Source: Kiritimatiellales bacterium (GTDB lineage: Bacteria > Verrucomicrobiota > Kiritimatiellia > Kiritimatiellales > Tichowtungiaceae). Taken from it: a DNA stretch of 36,823 nucleotides. Of the stretch, positions 1 to 7,488 are shown piece after piece. The position numbers were made by a program, and so were the translations under genes. The stretch covers positions 1-36,823 of the forward strand of contig JBBADV010000022.1 of assembly GCA_041656295.1 (NCBI GenBank), in the 5' to 3' direction. The notes below the pieces were generated by a model, which saw only the letters and a program-made list of their open reading frames with translations, had not been told where the DNA came from and did not search any database. Positions within the stretch are counted from its first letter, which is position 1, and each line of letters starts with the position of its first letter.

Positions 1-1340
1 ATCCGGTGCCGGCGGGCATGGTTCCGAATGACGATCTGGATTTGCAGGTGCTTTGGGCATGCCTGCTGGATCAGCAGAAATCGCCGGAAGTGAGCCGGAC
101 GCTGTTTGCCGGCGCGTGGCGGAATAACATTAATTTTCCGTGGGACGAATACGGCGTGTGCATCCGCAATCTGCGCGAAGGCATTGAACCTCCGCTGAGC
201 GGATCGTTCGACAACTGGTTTATCAACGGCATGGGCGCCGCCATCCGCAGTGAAATCTGGGCGTGTCTCGCGCCGGGAAATCCGGCGCTCGCCGCCGCGT
301 ATGCTTATGAAGACGCATGTCTTGATCATGCGGAGCAGGGACTCTGGGCGGAAGTCTGGCTCGCCGCCATGCAAAGCGCGGCGTTTATTGAAACTGATAT
401 TCAGAAAATTATCGATATTGGATTTCAGCAGATTCCAGCGGACGCTGAAATCCGCGCGGCGATTGAAGATACCAAACGCTGGTGGGATGAATCCGGCGAC
501 TGGAAAAAAGTCCGGTTGCAGATTTTAGAAAAATACGGACACGAGAACTTCACTAACGTTACCGAAAACATGGCGTTCATTCTGCTGGCGCTGCTCGCCG
601 GCAACGGCGATTTTTCGCGTTCTATCTGCACCGCCAACAACTGCGGTAAAGATACAGATTGCACCGCCGCTACCGTCGGCGCACTGCTCGGAATTTTAAA
701 TCCGGACAGTATTGAAAAACGCTGGCTGAAACCGATCGGACGCACTCTGATCCTCAGTCCGGAAATCACCGGAATCACCCCGCCGGAATCGCTCGATGCA
801 TTCACCGATCTGGTTCTTACTCTTCGCGAACGTCTCTCCGGAAAACTGCCTCCGGAAATTCCGGCACCGGAATTTCCGGAGAAAGAAATTCATGCGCGCA
901 TTGGATTCAAAGAAGTTCCGTGGTTCGGGCAGGGCTGGTCGCTCAGCAGACCGCTGGAACTCGAACTGCCGGAAATGGTGCCGGTCACATTTCCCGGTAC
1001 GGTTGCAAAATATAAGTCGACTGACTTTACCGCCGGAATGCTGTTTGTGGAATACAGGTTTGAATTAAAACAACAGACCGCTGCGCGCGTTTTTTTTAAT
1101 ACCAACGAAAACTGCCGCATCTTTTTAAACGGCGAATATATTTTTGGACGCGAATGCGGACGCATGGCGCCGTCGGCACACCGCATTCCGCTTCATCAGT
1201 CAATCGATGTTTCACTGCCCGCCGGAACTCATACGCTGGTGGCGGTTATTGCCAGGCCGGCGGAGGATAAAGAAATTGAGTGGGTCGTCGGCGCTGCCGA
1301 CCGCAACGATAATAACCAATGGGTACCTAAGCTGTTTTAA
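1..1340 (+). CDS. ADP-ribosylglycohydrolase family protein with C-terminal beta-sandwich-like domain (5' partial)
   Basis: The reading frame is already open at the window edge (codon phase from base 3), and residues such as PNDDLDLQVLW are internal to the family, so the true start lies upstream. The first ~270 visible residues match the all-alpha ADP-ribosylglycohydrolase (DraG-like) fold, including the C-terminal metal motif GKDTDCTAATVGALLG, whose aspartates bind metal in characterised members. From about residue 290 to the end there is a different, beta-rich segment (aromatic and Asn/Gly-rich, with FLNGEYIFGRE) resembling an accessory or carbohydrate-binding sandwich. This is inferred from composition. 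The stop lies 11 bases before the next gene, a sulfatase, so co-transcription is likely. In PVC bacteria such proteins often sit in polysaccharide-use loci, so the substrate may not be an ADP-ribosylated protein. Confidence 0.82.
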   Translation, partial: PVPAGMVPNDDLDLQVLWACLLDQQKSPEVSRTLFAGAWRNNINFPWDEYGVCIRNLREGIEPPLSGSFDNWFINGMGAAIRSEIWACLAPGNPALAAAYAYEDACLDHAEQGLWAEVWLAAMQSAAFIETDIQKIIDIGFQQIPADAEIRAAIEDTKRWWDESGDWKKVRLQILEKYGHENFTNVTENMAFILLALLAGNGDFSRSICTANNCGKDTDCTAATVGALLGILNPDSIEKRWLKPIGRTLILSPEITGITPPESLDAFTDLVLTLRERLSGKLPPEIPAPEFPEKEIHARIGFKEVPWFGQGWSLSRPLELELPEMVPVTFPGTVAKYKSTDFTAGMLFVEYRFELKQQTAARVFFNTNENCRIFLNGEYIFGRECGRMAPSAHRIPLHQSIDVSLPAGTHTLVAVIARPAEDKEIEWVVGAADRNDNNQWVPKLF

Positions 1341-1351
1341 AAAGAAAAACT

Positions 1352-2758
1352 ATGAATTATCAAAATTTACTGTTTACCGGGACAATTCTGTTTTCTGTCG
1401 GAGTTCAAAGTGCGGCGCTTCCGCCGAAACCGAAGCCGAATATTTTGTTTATTGTGGTAGACGATCTCGGTTGGCGGGATGCGGATGTGATGAATGAAAT
1501 CGACTGCCCGTACCGCACTCCGAATTTGAAAAAGCTGGCAGCGCAGGGGATGGTGTTTACCGATGCATATTCAGCAGCTCCGGTTTGCTCACCGACGCGC
1601 GCAAGCCTGCTGACCGGAAAATCCCCGGCAGCGTTACGTTTAACGATGCATATCCCCGGCAATGTTGAATATGCGGCGGGTCTTGTTCCGGAAACTGCTG
1701 CCGTGCTTCCTCCGGAATCGAGTTTTGTTTTGCCGCTGGAGGAGATAACGTTTGCTGAATTGTTAAAAGCGGACGGTTATTCAACCGCTTTTTTCGGCAA
1801 GTGGCATCTGGCAGGCAGCAATATCATGCGCCATCCGGAACTGCGCGGAGTGATTGCACCGGAATTTCATCCGGAACACCAGGGATTCGACATCAATATC
1901 GGCGGGTGTGCCTATGGTCTGCCGCCGTCTTACGTTGCGCCGTATAAAAATGCAACACTGCCGGACGGACCGGACGGGGAATATTTAACAGACCGGCTGA
2001 CGGACGAAGTAATCCGGTTTATTTCCCGAAAACAGCAGAACCCGTTTATCGTCTATTTGAATTATTATGCAGTGCATCTACCGTTCCAGCCCAAGCCGGA
2101 GTTGATCGATTCTTCATACGGCGATAAAGCGGACTATGCGGCGATGATTGCCGGTGTTGACCAAAATATTGGACGGTTAATGGCAGCGCTGGATGAGTTG
2201 AGTTTGACAGAAAATACGATAGTGATTTTTACGTCGGATAATGGCGGCCTTGAAGGAAACAGTCCTTTACGAGGAAATAAAGGTGATTTATGGGAAGGCG
2301 GCATCCGTGTACCGCAAATTATCCGCTGGCCGGGTGTTATACGGGCGGATTCGATTTGCCGTGAGCCGGTGATTTCATACGATTTTCTTCCAACGCTGCT
2401 TGGAATAACCGCATCAAAACAAAAAATTCCCGCCGGCGTAGAAGGTGAAAATCTTTTGCCAATATTGAGAGAACAGACAGGGTTTGTGCGCCGGAATCCG
2501 CTGGCGTGGCATTTTCCGCATTTCCGCCATGCAGACGGCCCGATGGGTGCAATACTGCGTGACAGAAACTATAAGCTGATCTATTCGTATGAAACCGGTG
2601 CGACGCAGCTTTACAATCTGGCCGACGACCTTTCAGAGCGAAACGATCTTTCCGGCGAACTGCCGGAAAAAACAGAACAGTTGAAAACAAAACTGTTCCA
2701 CTGGCTGCAACGTGTAAACGCGGCAATGCCGGAAAGAAAACCGGAGGATGTAAAATGA
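1352..2758 (+). CDS. Secreted S1-family sulfatase, Cys-type
   Basis: A 468-residue arylsulfatase-like enzyme expected to hydrolyse sulfate esters in the periplasm or outside the cell. It has an N-terminal hydrophobic signal peptide (about residues 1-21), the metal-binding start NILFIVVDDLGWRD, and the formylglycine signature CSPTRASLLTG with the modified Cys at residue 79. Later come GKWHLAG and the TSDNGG metal/sulfate motif. Activity requires conversion of Cys79 to formylglycine by FGE or anSME, neither of which is in the window. The upstream sequence is A-rich with only a weak ribosome binding site, and the gene overlaps the next sulfatase by 4 bases (ATGA), indicating translational coupling. 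The sulfated substrate cannot be read from the sequence. Confidence 0.93.
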   Translation: MNYQNLLFTGTILFSVGVQSAALPPKPKPNILFIVVDDLGWRDADVMNEIDCPYRTPNLKKLAAQGMVFTDAYSAAPVCSPTRASLLTGKSPAALRLTMHIPGNVEYAAGLVPETAAVLPPESSFVLPLEEITFAELLKADGYSTAFFGKWHLAGSNIMRHPELRGVIAPEFHPEHQGFDINIGGCAYGLPPSYVAPYKNATLPDGPDGEYLTDRLTDEVIRFISRKQQNPFIVYLNYYAVHLPFQPKPELIDSSYGDKADYAAMIAGVDQNIGRLMAALDELSLTENTIVIFTSDNGGLEGNSPLRGNKGDLWEGGIRVPQIIRWPGVIRADSICREPVISYDFLPTLLGITASKQKIPAGVEGENLLPILREQTGFVRRNPLAWHFPHFRHADGPMGAILRDRNYKLIYSYETGATQLYNLADDLSERNDLSGELPEKTEQLKTKLFHWLQRVNAAMPERKPEDVK

Positions 2759-4167
2759 ATCGAAAGACATTGCTGTTTTCAGCCGCAGCTTTACCGGCAC
2801 TGCTTTCTGCACAAAAAATGCCGGTAAATATTGTCTTAATGGTATCTGACGATCATGGGCGTGAAGCCCTCGGCTGTTACGGAAATCCGGTAATTAAAAC
2901 GCCTCACCTTGATGCACTGGCTGCCGCCGGCACACGTTTTACGCAGGCGTTCTGTACCAGCGCATCGAGCGCTGCCAGCCGCTCCGCAATTCTTACCGGC
3001 TTGCATAATCATGCAAACGGAACATATGGGCATGTTCACTCCTTTCATCATTTTTCGTGTTTTGGTGAAACAAAAACGCTGCCGGCAATGTTACAGGAAG
3101 CGGGCTATCGCACCGGACGTACCGGTAAAATGCACTATGCGCCGGTAGATTTATTCCCATTCGATGAGCTGAATCCCGATGAAGGCGAATACGGGCGCGA
3201 TGATCTCCGGATGTCCGAAGCATGCCGCGAGTTTATTTCACGCCCCGATCCATTTTTTCTTTACTGGTGCTCGTGGAATCCGCATCGCGGAGGCGGCTCG
3301 CTGGAATCGCATCCGCTGCAGCCGAATCGTTTTGGTAATCCGGATGCATCGTTTCCCGGCGATACAGAACAATTGTATCTGGATGAAGAGATACTTGTTC
3401 CTGCGTTTTTGAGCAATACGCCGGAAACCCGGGCGGAGCTCGCGCAGTATTATCAGTCGATTTCACGCCTCGACCGTGGTGTCGGACGGCTGATGCAGGT
3501 TCTGAAAGAAGCAGGTAAATATGATAACACGCTGATCATTTATATTTCTGATAACGGCTCTGCTTTTCCTGGCTCAAAAACAACCCTGTATGAACCGGGG
3601 ATGAAGCTGCCGTGTATTGTGAAAGCGCCGCATCAACAGGAGTTGGGAACCACAGCCGATATGCTAATCACATGGACAGACATTACGCCGTTCATTCTTG
3701 ATTTTGCCGGTGTGGACGTTGGCGAACAGAAATTTCATGGACAGTCTTTCCGGTACATTTTTGAAACAGACTCACCGGAAATCCAGCGCGATGAAATTTA
3801 TGCTTCGCACACATTTCATGAGCTTACGAATTATTATCCGATGCGGGTAATCCGTTCTCATAAATATAAATTTATTTATAATATCGCCTGGGAATTAACG
3901 TATCCTTCAAGTGTCGATCTCTGGCAGTCGATTACATGGCAATCGGCAATACGCGACAGAAAAACACATTTGGGTGCGCGTACCATTGAGGCTTATCTGC
4001 ATCGTCCCGAATTTGAACTTTACGATCTGGAAAACGATCCGGATGAAATCAACAATCTTGCCGGTCTGCCGGAATGTGCCGAACTGCTGAACTCCTTTAT
4101 TGAGAAGATAAAAATCTTCCAGCAGGAAACATCTGATCCCTGGGCACACAAATGGATTTATGAATAA
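2755..4167 (+). CDS. Secreted S1-family sulfatase, Ser-type (S-x-A-x-R)
   Basis: A 470-residue sulfatase with a short signal peptide (about residues 1-19, ending ALLSAQ) and the metal-binding start NIVLMVSDDHGREALGCYG. At the formylglycine site it has SSAASRSAILTG: Ser72 is in the catalytic position with Ala74 and Arg76, instead of the common C-x-P-x-R. S-x-A-x-R is the Ser-type motif, processed by anaerobic radical-SAM maturases (anSME) as for Klebsiella AtsA. The overall pattern (GKMHYAP, WNPHRGGG, ISDNGS, C-terminal YDLENDP) resembles heparan N-sulfatase/SGSH-like members, but this is an impression only. A good GGAGG box lies 8 bases before the ATG, inside the preceding gene. The operon pairs one Cys-type and one Ser-type enzyme. 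Confidence 0.92.
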   Translation: MNRKTLLFSAAALPALLSAQKMPVNIVLMVSDDHGREALGCYGNPVIKTPHLDALAAAGTRFTQAFCTSASSAASRSAILTGLHNHANGTYGHVHSFHHFSCFGETKTLPAMLQEAGYRTGRTGKMHYAPVDLFPFDELNPDEGEYGRDDLRMSEACREFISRPDPFFLYWCSWNPHRGGGSLESHPLQPNRFGNPDASFPGDTEQLYLDEEILVPAFLSNTPETRAELAQYYQSISRLDRGVGRLMQVLKEAGKYDNTLIIYISDNGSAFPGSKTTLYEPGMKLPCIVKAPHQQELGTTADMLITWTDITPFILDFAGVDVGEQKFHGQSFRYIFETDSPEIQRDEIYASHTFHELTNYYPMRVIRSHKYKFIYNIAWELTYPSSVDLWQSITWQSAIRDRKTHLGARTIEAYLHRPEFELYDLENDPDEINNLAGLPECAELLNSFIEKIKIFQQETSDPWAHKWIYE

Positions 4168-4270
4168 GGTCTGTTTGTTATAAGGAGCCTGGTATCGTAA
4201 ATTTGTAATCTAGATGTTTAGTTTCCCAGTGTACTGGAGTGATGTATAACCAGCTCCGGAGGGATGAATT

Positions 4271-4838
4271 ACGGGACAGATAGTACACGGGTGCGCCCGT
4301 ACGACTGAGGCGGTGCGTCAAACAATACAACATCGTCAAGAGAGCCTGAATGTTCTGGCGCGCCGGCACGGTATTAACCCGAAAACCGTAGTGAAACGGC
4401 GACAGCGCACAACCGTACAGGATGCCCCGATGGGACCCAGACAAACCCCGGTCAACGGTGCTGAGCAAGGAGGAAGAAGCCGCCTGTGTCGCTTTTCGGC
4501 AGCATACACTGCTTCCGCTCGACGATTGTCTTTACAGCCTGCAGACCGCCATACCTCATTTAACACGCTCCTCTCTGCATCGTTGCTGCCAACGTCATGG
4601 GATTAGCCGGCTGCCGGATACCAGGGATCCGCAGAACAAACGAAGATTTAAAACCTGTCCAATCGGTTTTTTCCATATCGACATCGCTGAGGTCCGCACG
4701 GAAGAAGGCAGATTATATATGTTCGCTGCCATTGACCGTACGTCAACGTTTACTTTTGTTCAGCTTCACGAAAAGGCAACCCGGCGAATTGCCGCCGACT
4801 TTCTTCAAGAGCTCATCCGGGCCGTTCCTTATACTATT
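4271..4838 (+). pseudogene. Truncated, frameshifted IS481-family transposase
   Basis: Two adjacent reading frames join into one IS481-type transposase. The first (from about 4271) carries the helix-turn-helix with QHRQESLNVLARRHGINPKT and runs to DAPMGP. The second, one base out of frame from about 4430, continues PRSTVLSKEEEAACVAFR, LTRSSLHRCCQRHGISRLP, GFFHIDIAEV and EKATRRIAADFL. The similarity stops abruptly after AVPYTI at about 4838, before the expected DNG and final Glu of the DDE catalytic core, so roughly the last third is missing. No start codon fits the first frame well: a TGA lies at 4265-4267. The downstream in-frame sequence is an unrelated coiled coil. A left terminus may lie near 4200, but with no right end it cannot be confirmed. 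Confidence 0.85.
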
Positions 4839-5215
4839 AAAAAAATATGCCGAGACAGCGAGCGTGAAATTTTATCCGAAAAAGAAAAACAGGAACAATT
4901 AGAGCAAGCTCGTATTGCCGCGGAGAAAGCAAAAGAACAAGCCCGTCTGGTGGAGGAAGAATCAAAGGAACAGGCTCGTATTGAAAATGAACGACGAGCA
5001 GAATTGAGAAAACGAACAAAAATTTCTGATACGTCCAAATGTTCAAGAGAAGATTTAATGGAAGAGTATTCTTTGACTGAGGATGAATATGAAAAGTGGC
5101 ATGATACGGCGGTCGTACAGTGGTTTCAGAAGATGGCAGGTAATGATTCTCCTAATCCGGATGACATGCCAATTTCCATTCCGATGGAGAAACCGTTATT
5201 CTGCAAGGGAGAATG
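4839..5215 (+). pseudogene. Coiled-coil gene fragment fused in frame to the IS481 remnant
   Basis: Immediately after the transposase similarity ends, the same frame continues into a highly charged Glu/Lys/Ala/Gln heptad-rich stretch (about 4850-5020, e.g. EKEKQEQLEQARIAAEKAKE), then an acidic segment with EDLMEEYSLTEDEYEKWHD. It has no start codon of its own that can be supported, so it looks like the 3' part of a host gene whose 5' part was replaced by the IS481 remnant. The frame formally continues to 5288, but sensible sequence appears to switch to the next frame around 5180-5215. The family was not recognised. Codon use is more AT-rich than in the neighbouring core genes. Confidence 0.5.
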
Positions 5216-5992
5216 GAAATACAAAACTTTGTCATTACGGATAAGGCTGCATATGCCGTATATACCGGAGCTAGTTGCGAACGAGTAAATTATGAAGGAT
5301 TGGCGGTTTATCATCAACGGGGAAGAGGCGGCTCTTTCTCTGATATAGCTAGCGGTGTACAGGCTTGATTATACGAAATATTAGATGAAAAAGCAGCTAA
5401 ATGATTGGCTCAATTACCAGCATCCAGAAGTGGAAAAATTGATTTTTCCGGGCAAGTAACTGAATCTGATGCTCTTGGGAAAATCGTTAAATCAGATTTA
5501 GTGCTTCAATGGGGAGATTCTGCAGAGGTCATAAAAAAATTATGCGGAATTTATCTTCAAATGCCATTTGGTGTTACAGATTATTTAGTTGGTTCAAAAG
5601 GAAATTTCGAAGAACGTGAAATCAAAATTTGTGTTGATATTGATGTCGGATTGTTTGAAGTAATAATTCTTTTCCCGTCACAGCAGATCGGAGGTTCTGT
5701 TTCTCTGGAAGATATAAAATCAAAATATACAGATAAATACGGGGAACCGGAAAAGCTGTTTGATGCAGCTAAAAAAACTGTTATTGGCTATCGGTGGGTG
5801 GGTACTGATGAGATTGTTACAGCAGGATATAAAGGGCAAACCGATGCTAATGGAGTCAATCTTGGAGCATTTCCAATTGTATTTTTGAAAAATCCTGAAA
5901 TGGATAAAAAGCGGGAAGAGGCTGTTCAGCGACGGGCTGCAGAAGATGAACGGACACGGAAAGCTGAATCGTCTAAAGCTCTGGATTTCTAA
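5180..5992 (+). pseudogene. Hypothetical protein reading frame interrupted by two in-frame TGA codons
   Basis: One frame reads coherently from about 5180 (DGETVILQG, then MEIQNFVITDKAAYAVYTG from an ATG at 5213) to TAA at 5990-5992, broken only by TGA at 5366-5368 and 5402-5404. The 11 residues between the stops and both flanks look protein-like. The uninterrupted 3' part (from a TTG at 5405) gives 195 residues with beta-rich sequence in the middle and a charged helical C-terminus (KKREEAVQRRAAEDERTRK). It is probably the continuation of the coiled-coil fragment upstream after a frameshift. The family was not recognised. The stop of this frame is 2 bases before the next gene, so an operon once ran through here. 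Translation of the 3' part alone from TTG is possible but has little ribosome-binding support. Confidence 0.45.
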
Positions 5993-5994
5993 AC

Positions 5995-6321
5995 ATGAAG
6001 TTTTTTCTGTTAGCTTTTATTACAGCAGTCGTGTGCTTTGCGGCTGCAGTTCATGCTGAAAAGCGAAAGATTCAGATGTATTACTGTGAATATTGCGGTG
6101 CCGCGCGATCAAGTGTCGCGACTCTGACTGCCAGCCTTTGTTCGATGCATCCTAATGGGTCGGGCAAAGGCCGGCACAAACTGTACGAAGGCAGTGAAAA
6201 AGAAAAGTACGCTTGCAAACACTGCGGAGCAGAATTTTCAACGATATCTGTTTTATCCGCACGGGCTTGTCCACGGCATCCGGACGGGGCAAATAAAGGC
6301 AGGCATTCTCCGGCACGTTAA
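5995..6321 (+). CDS. Secreted small protein with two tandem CxxC...CxxHP zinc-ribbon-like repeats
   Basis: A 108-residue protein with a clear signal peptide (residues 1-21, ending AAAVHA) followed by two copies of a ~36-residue unit: YYCEYCGAARSSVATLTASL-C-x2-HP-x-G-x3-GRH, then YACKHCGAEFSTISVLSARA-C-x2-HP-x-G-x3-GRH. Each unit offers Cys, Cys, Cys and His in C-x2-C...C-x2-H spacing, suggesting two independent zinc sites. Similar repeat units are, from memory, common in secreted or hypothetical proteins of Lentisphaerae-like and gut bacteria, but no function is known to me. The gene starts 2 bases after the preceding stop and lies 12 bases before the GIY-YIG gene. Confidence 0.75.
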   Translation: MKFFLLAFITAVVCFAAAVHAEKRKIQMYYCEYCGAARSSVATLTASLCSMHPNGSGKGRHKLYEGSEKEKYACKHCGAEFSTISVLSARACPRHPDGANKGRHSPAR

Positions 6322-6333
6322 AACGGTGATGTT

Positions 6334-7247
6334 ATGAGGCAGAAATTACGATGCATTTTTGTTTTTCTGTCGTTGTGGCTGTTCGCAACAGGTGAGGAGA
6401 AAACCGTTAGTGAAGATATGCTGATGAATAACAACATTATAAAATTGACTGATATTTTACCGATAGGAAATCCGGCAGAATATAAACTTCATTTAGGATG
6501 CCCGAACAGTGATGGAGTGAATCCTCTTAACGAATATGTTAAAGATAAAAATAACTGGAAAGGCTGGAACGAGTGGCAGGGCAATAAAAATGTATGGACG
6601 AGAAAATATATTTTTTCATTTATCGAATTTCCTTCGATTGCCAACGCGTATCTGTTCGCCGGTGTTTTTGAAGTAAAAGAACGCCTGCCTAAAAAATATA
6701 TACTTGAAGAATGTCCGGAATTTTCAAAATGGGACGGTCGCTTAATTTGTAAATTCTATCGATGTAAAGGGCTGCGGGGCAGAGCATTTAATCTGGAACG
6801 ATTTATCGATTCATTTGATGTGTTAGAAGTTCTGCCGGAACAATATACTGGCGAAATATTTTGCGGATATACAAACGTTAATCATTCTTTTTCTGTATTG
6901 CAGCCGATTGTCCAGCGTGAAAGACGGGACTGGCAATCCGCATTGAGCGTTATTAAAGGAGTTTATCTGATTAGTGATACAACTAACGGAAAAGTGTACG
7001 TCGGTTCCGCATATGGAGATTCCGGCGTTTGGTCACGACTCCAATGCTATGTTGGAACAGGACATGGGTGGCATGACGCTCGGTCGAACTCATTCGAGAA
7101 AAAGGAATTGAGTACGCATTGAAAAATTTTAAATTTTCGATTTTAGAAATCTTTACGCTGAATACCCCTGATGAAGTTATTTTGAAAAGAGAGGCACACT
7201 GGAAAACCATACTGCTTTCAAGAAAATTTGGATACAACAGGAATTGA
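6334..7247 (+). pseudogene. GIY-YIG nuclease family protein, frameshifted near the 3' end
   Basis: The first frame (6334-7122) carries an N-terminal domain (LTDILPIGNPAEYKLHL, GLRGRAFNLERF) and then the GIY-YIG nuclease core: GVYLI, KVYVGSAYG and the Arg of WSRLQCY, up to GHGWHD at about 7077. The frame then shifts. A second frame from about 7080 to TGA at 7245-7247 reads VELIREKGIEYALKNF and ends REAHWK...FGYNRN, supplying the catalytic Glu and terminal Asn of the family. A single base lost near 7075-7085 restores the whole protein. The first ~28 residues look like a signal peptide (IFVFLSLWLFATG), whereas relatives as I remember them start near the ATG at 6424 and are cytoplasmic. The 6334 start may therefore be an accidental fusion or a real secreted variant. 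Confidence 0.78.
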
Positions 7248-7488
7248 TGTATAAAAAATTTTCCGCATAAATCCTGTTATCCTGTCAAAATAGATTCTAT
7301 TTTAGTGTTCTGTCGCAAAGCGAATGTCATTCCGCACTCTTTGCTTCGCGTTTCCTGGCGTCCTCTGTTAAAAATTTCCGGTATTCCGGCTGTTTATTTT
7401 TTCCGGCAGCGGAGTCATTTGTCTTTCGTCTTTCTTCGCCGGCGTTTTTTGTGTTTAATTCGTATTCTTTCTTGAACGAGGAGTTTTT
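7248..7488. other. Intergenic region upstream of purL; no gene seen
   Basis: About 240 bases with no supported coding frame. It contains a perfect 8-bp-arm palindrome around AAAATAGA-T-TCTATTTT (7287-7303), which could be an operator or weak terminator. Just upstream is a phrase-like tract (ATCCTGTTATCCTGTC, 7271-7286) of a kind that recurs near 30015. The stretch 7440-7488 is pyrimidine-rich and leads to the GAGGAG ribosome binding site of purL. Confidence 0.5.

Noticed and set aside
4422..5288. A real 288-residue gene
   Set aside because: It is a hybrid: the first part is a truncated IS481 transposase missing its N-terminus by frameshift, and the rest is an unrelated coiled-coil fragment.
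5366..5404. TGA recoding (Trp or selenocysteine) in this genome
   Set aside because: purL, purB and rph neighbours use TGG for Trp and several clear genes end in TGA. No selenocysteine insertion element was seen, so gene decay is simpler.
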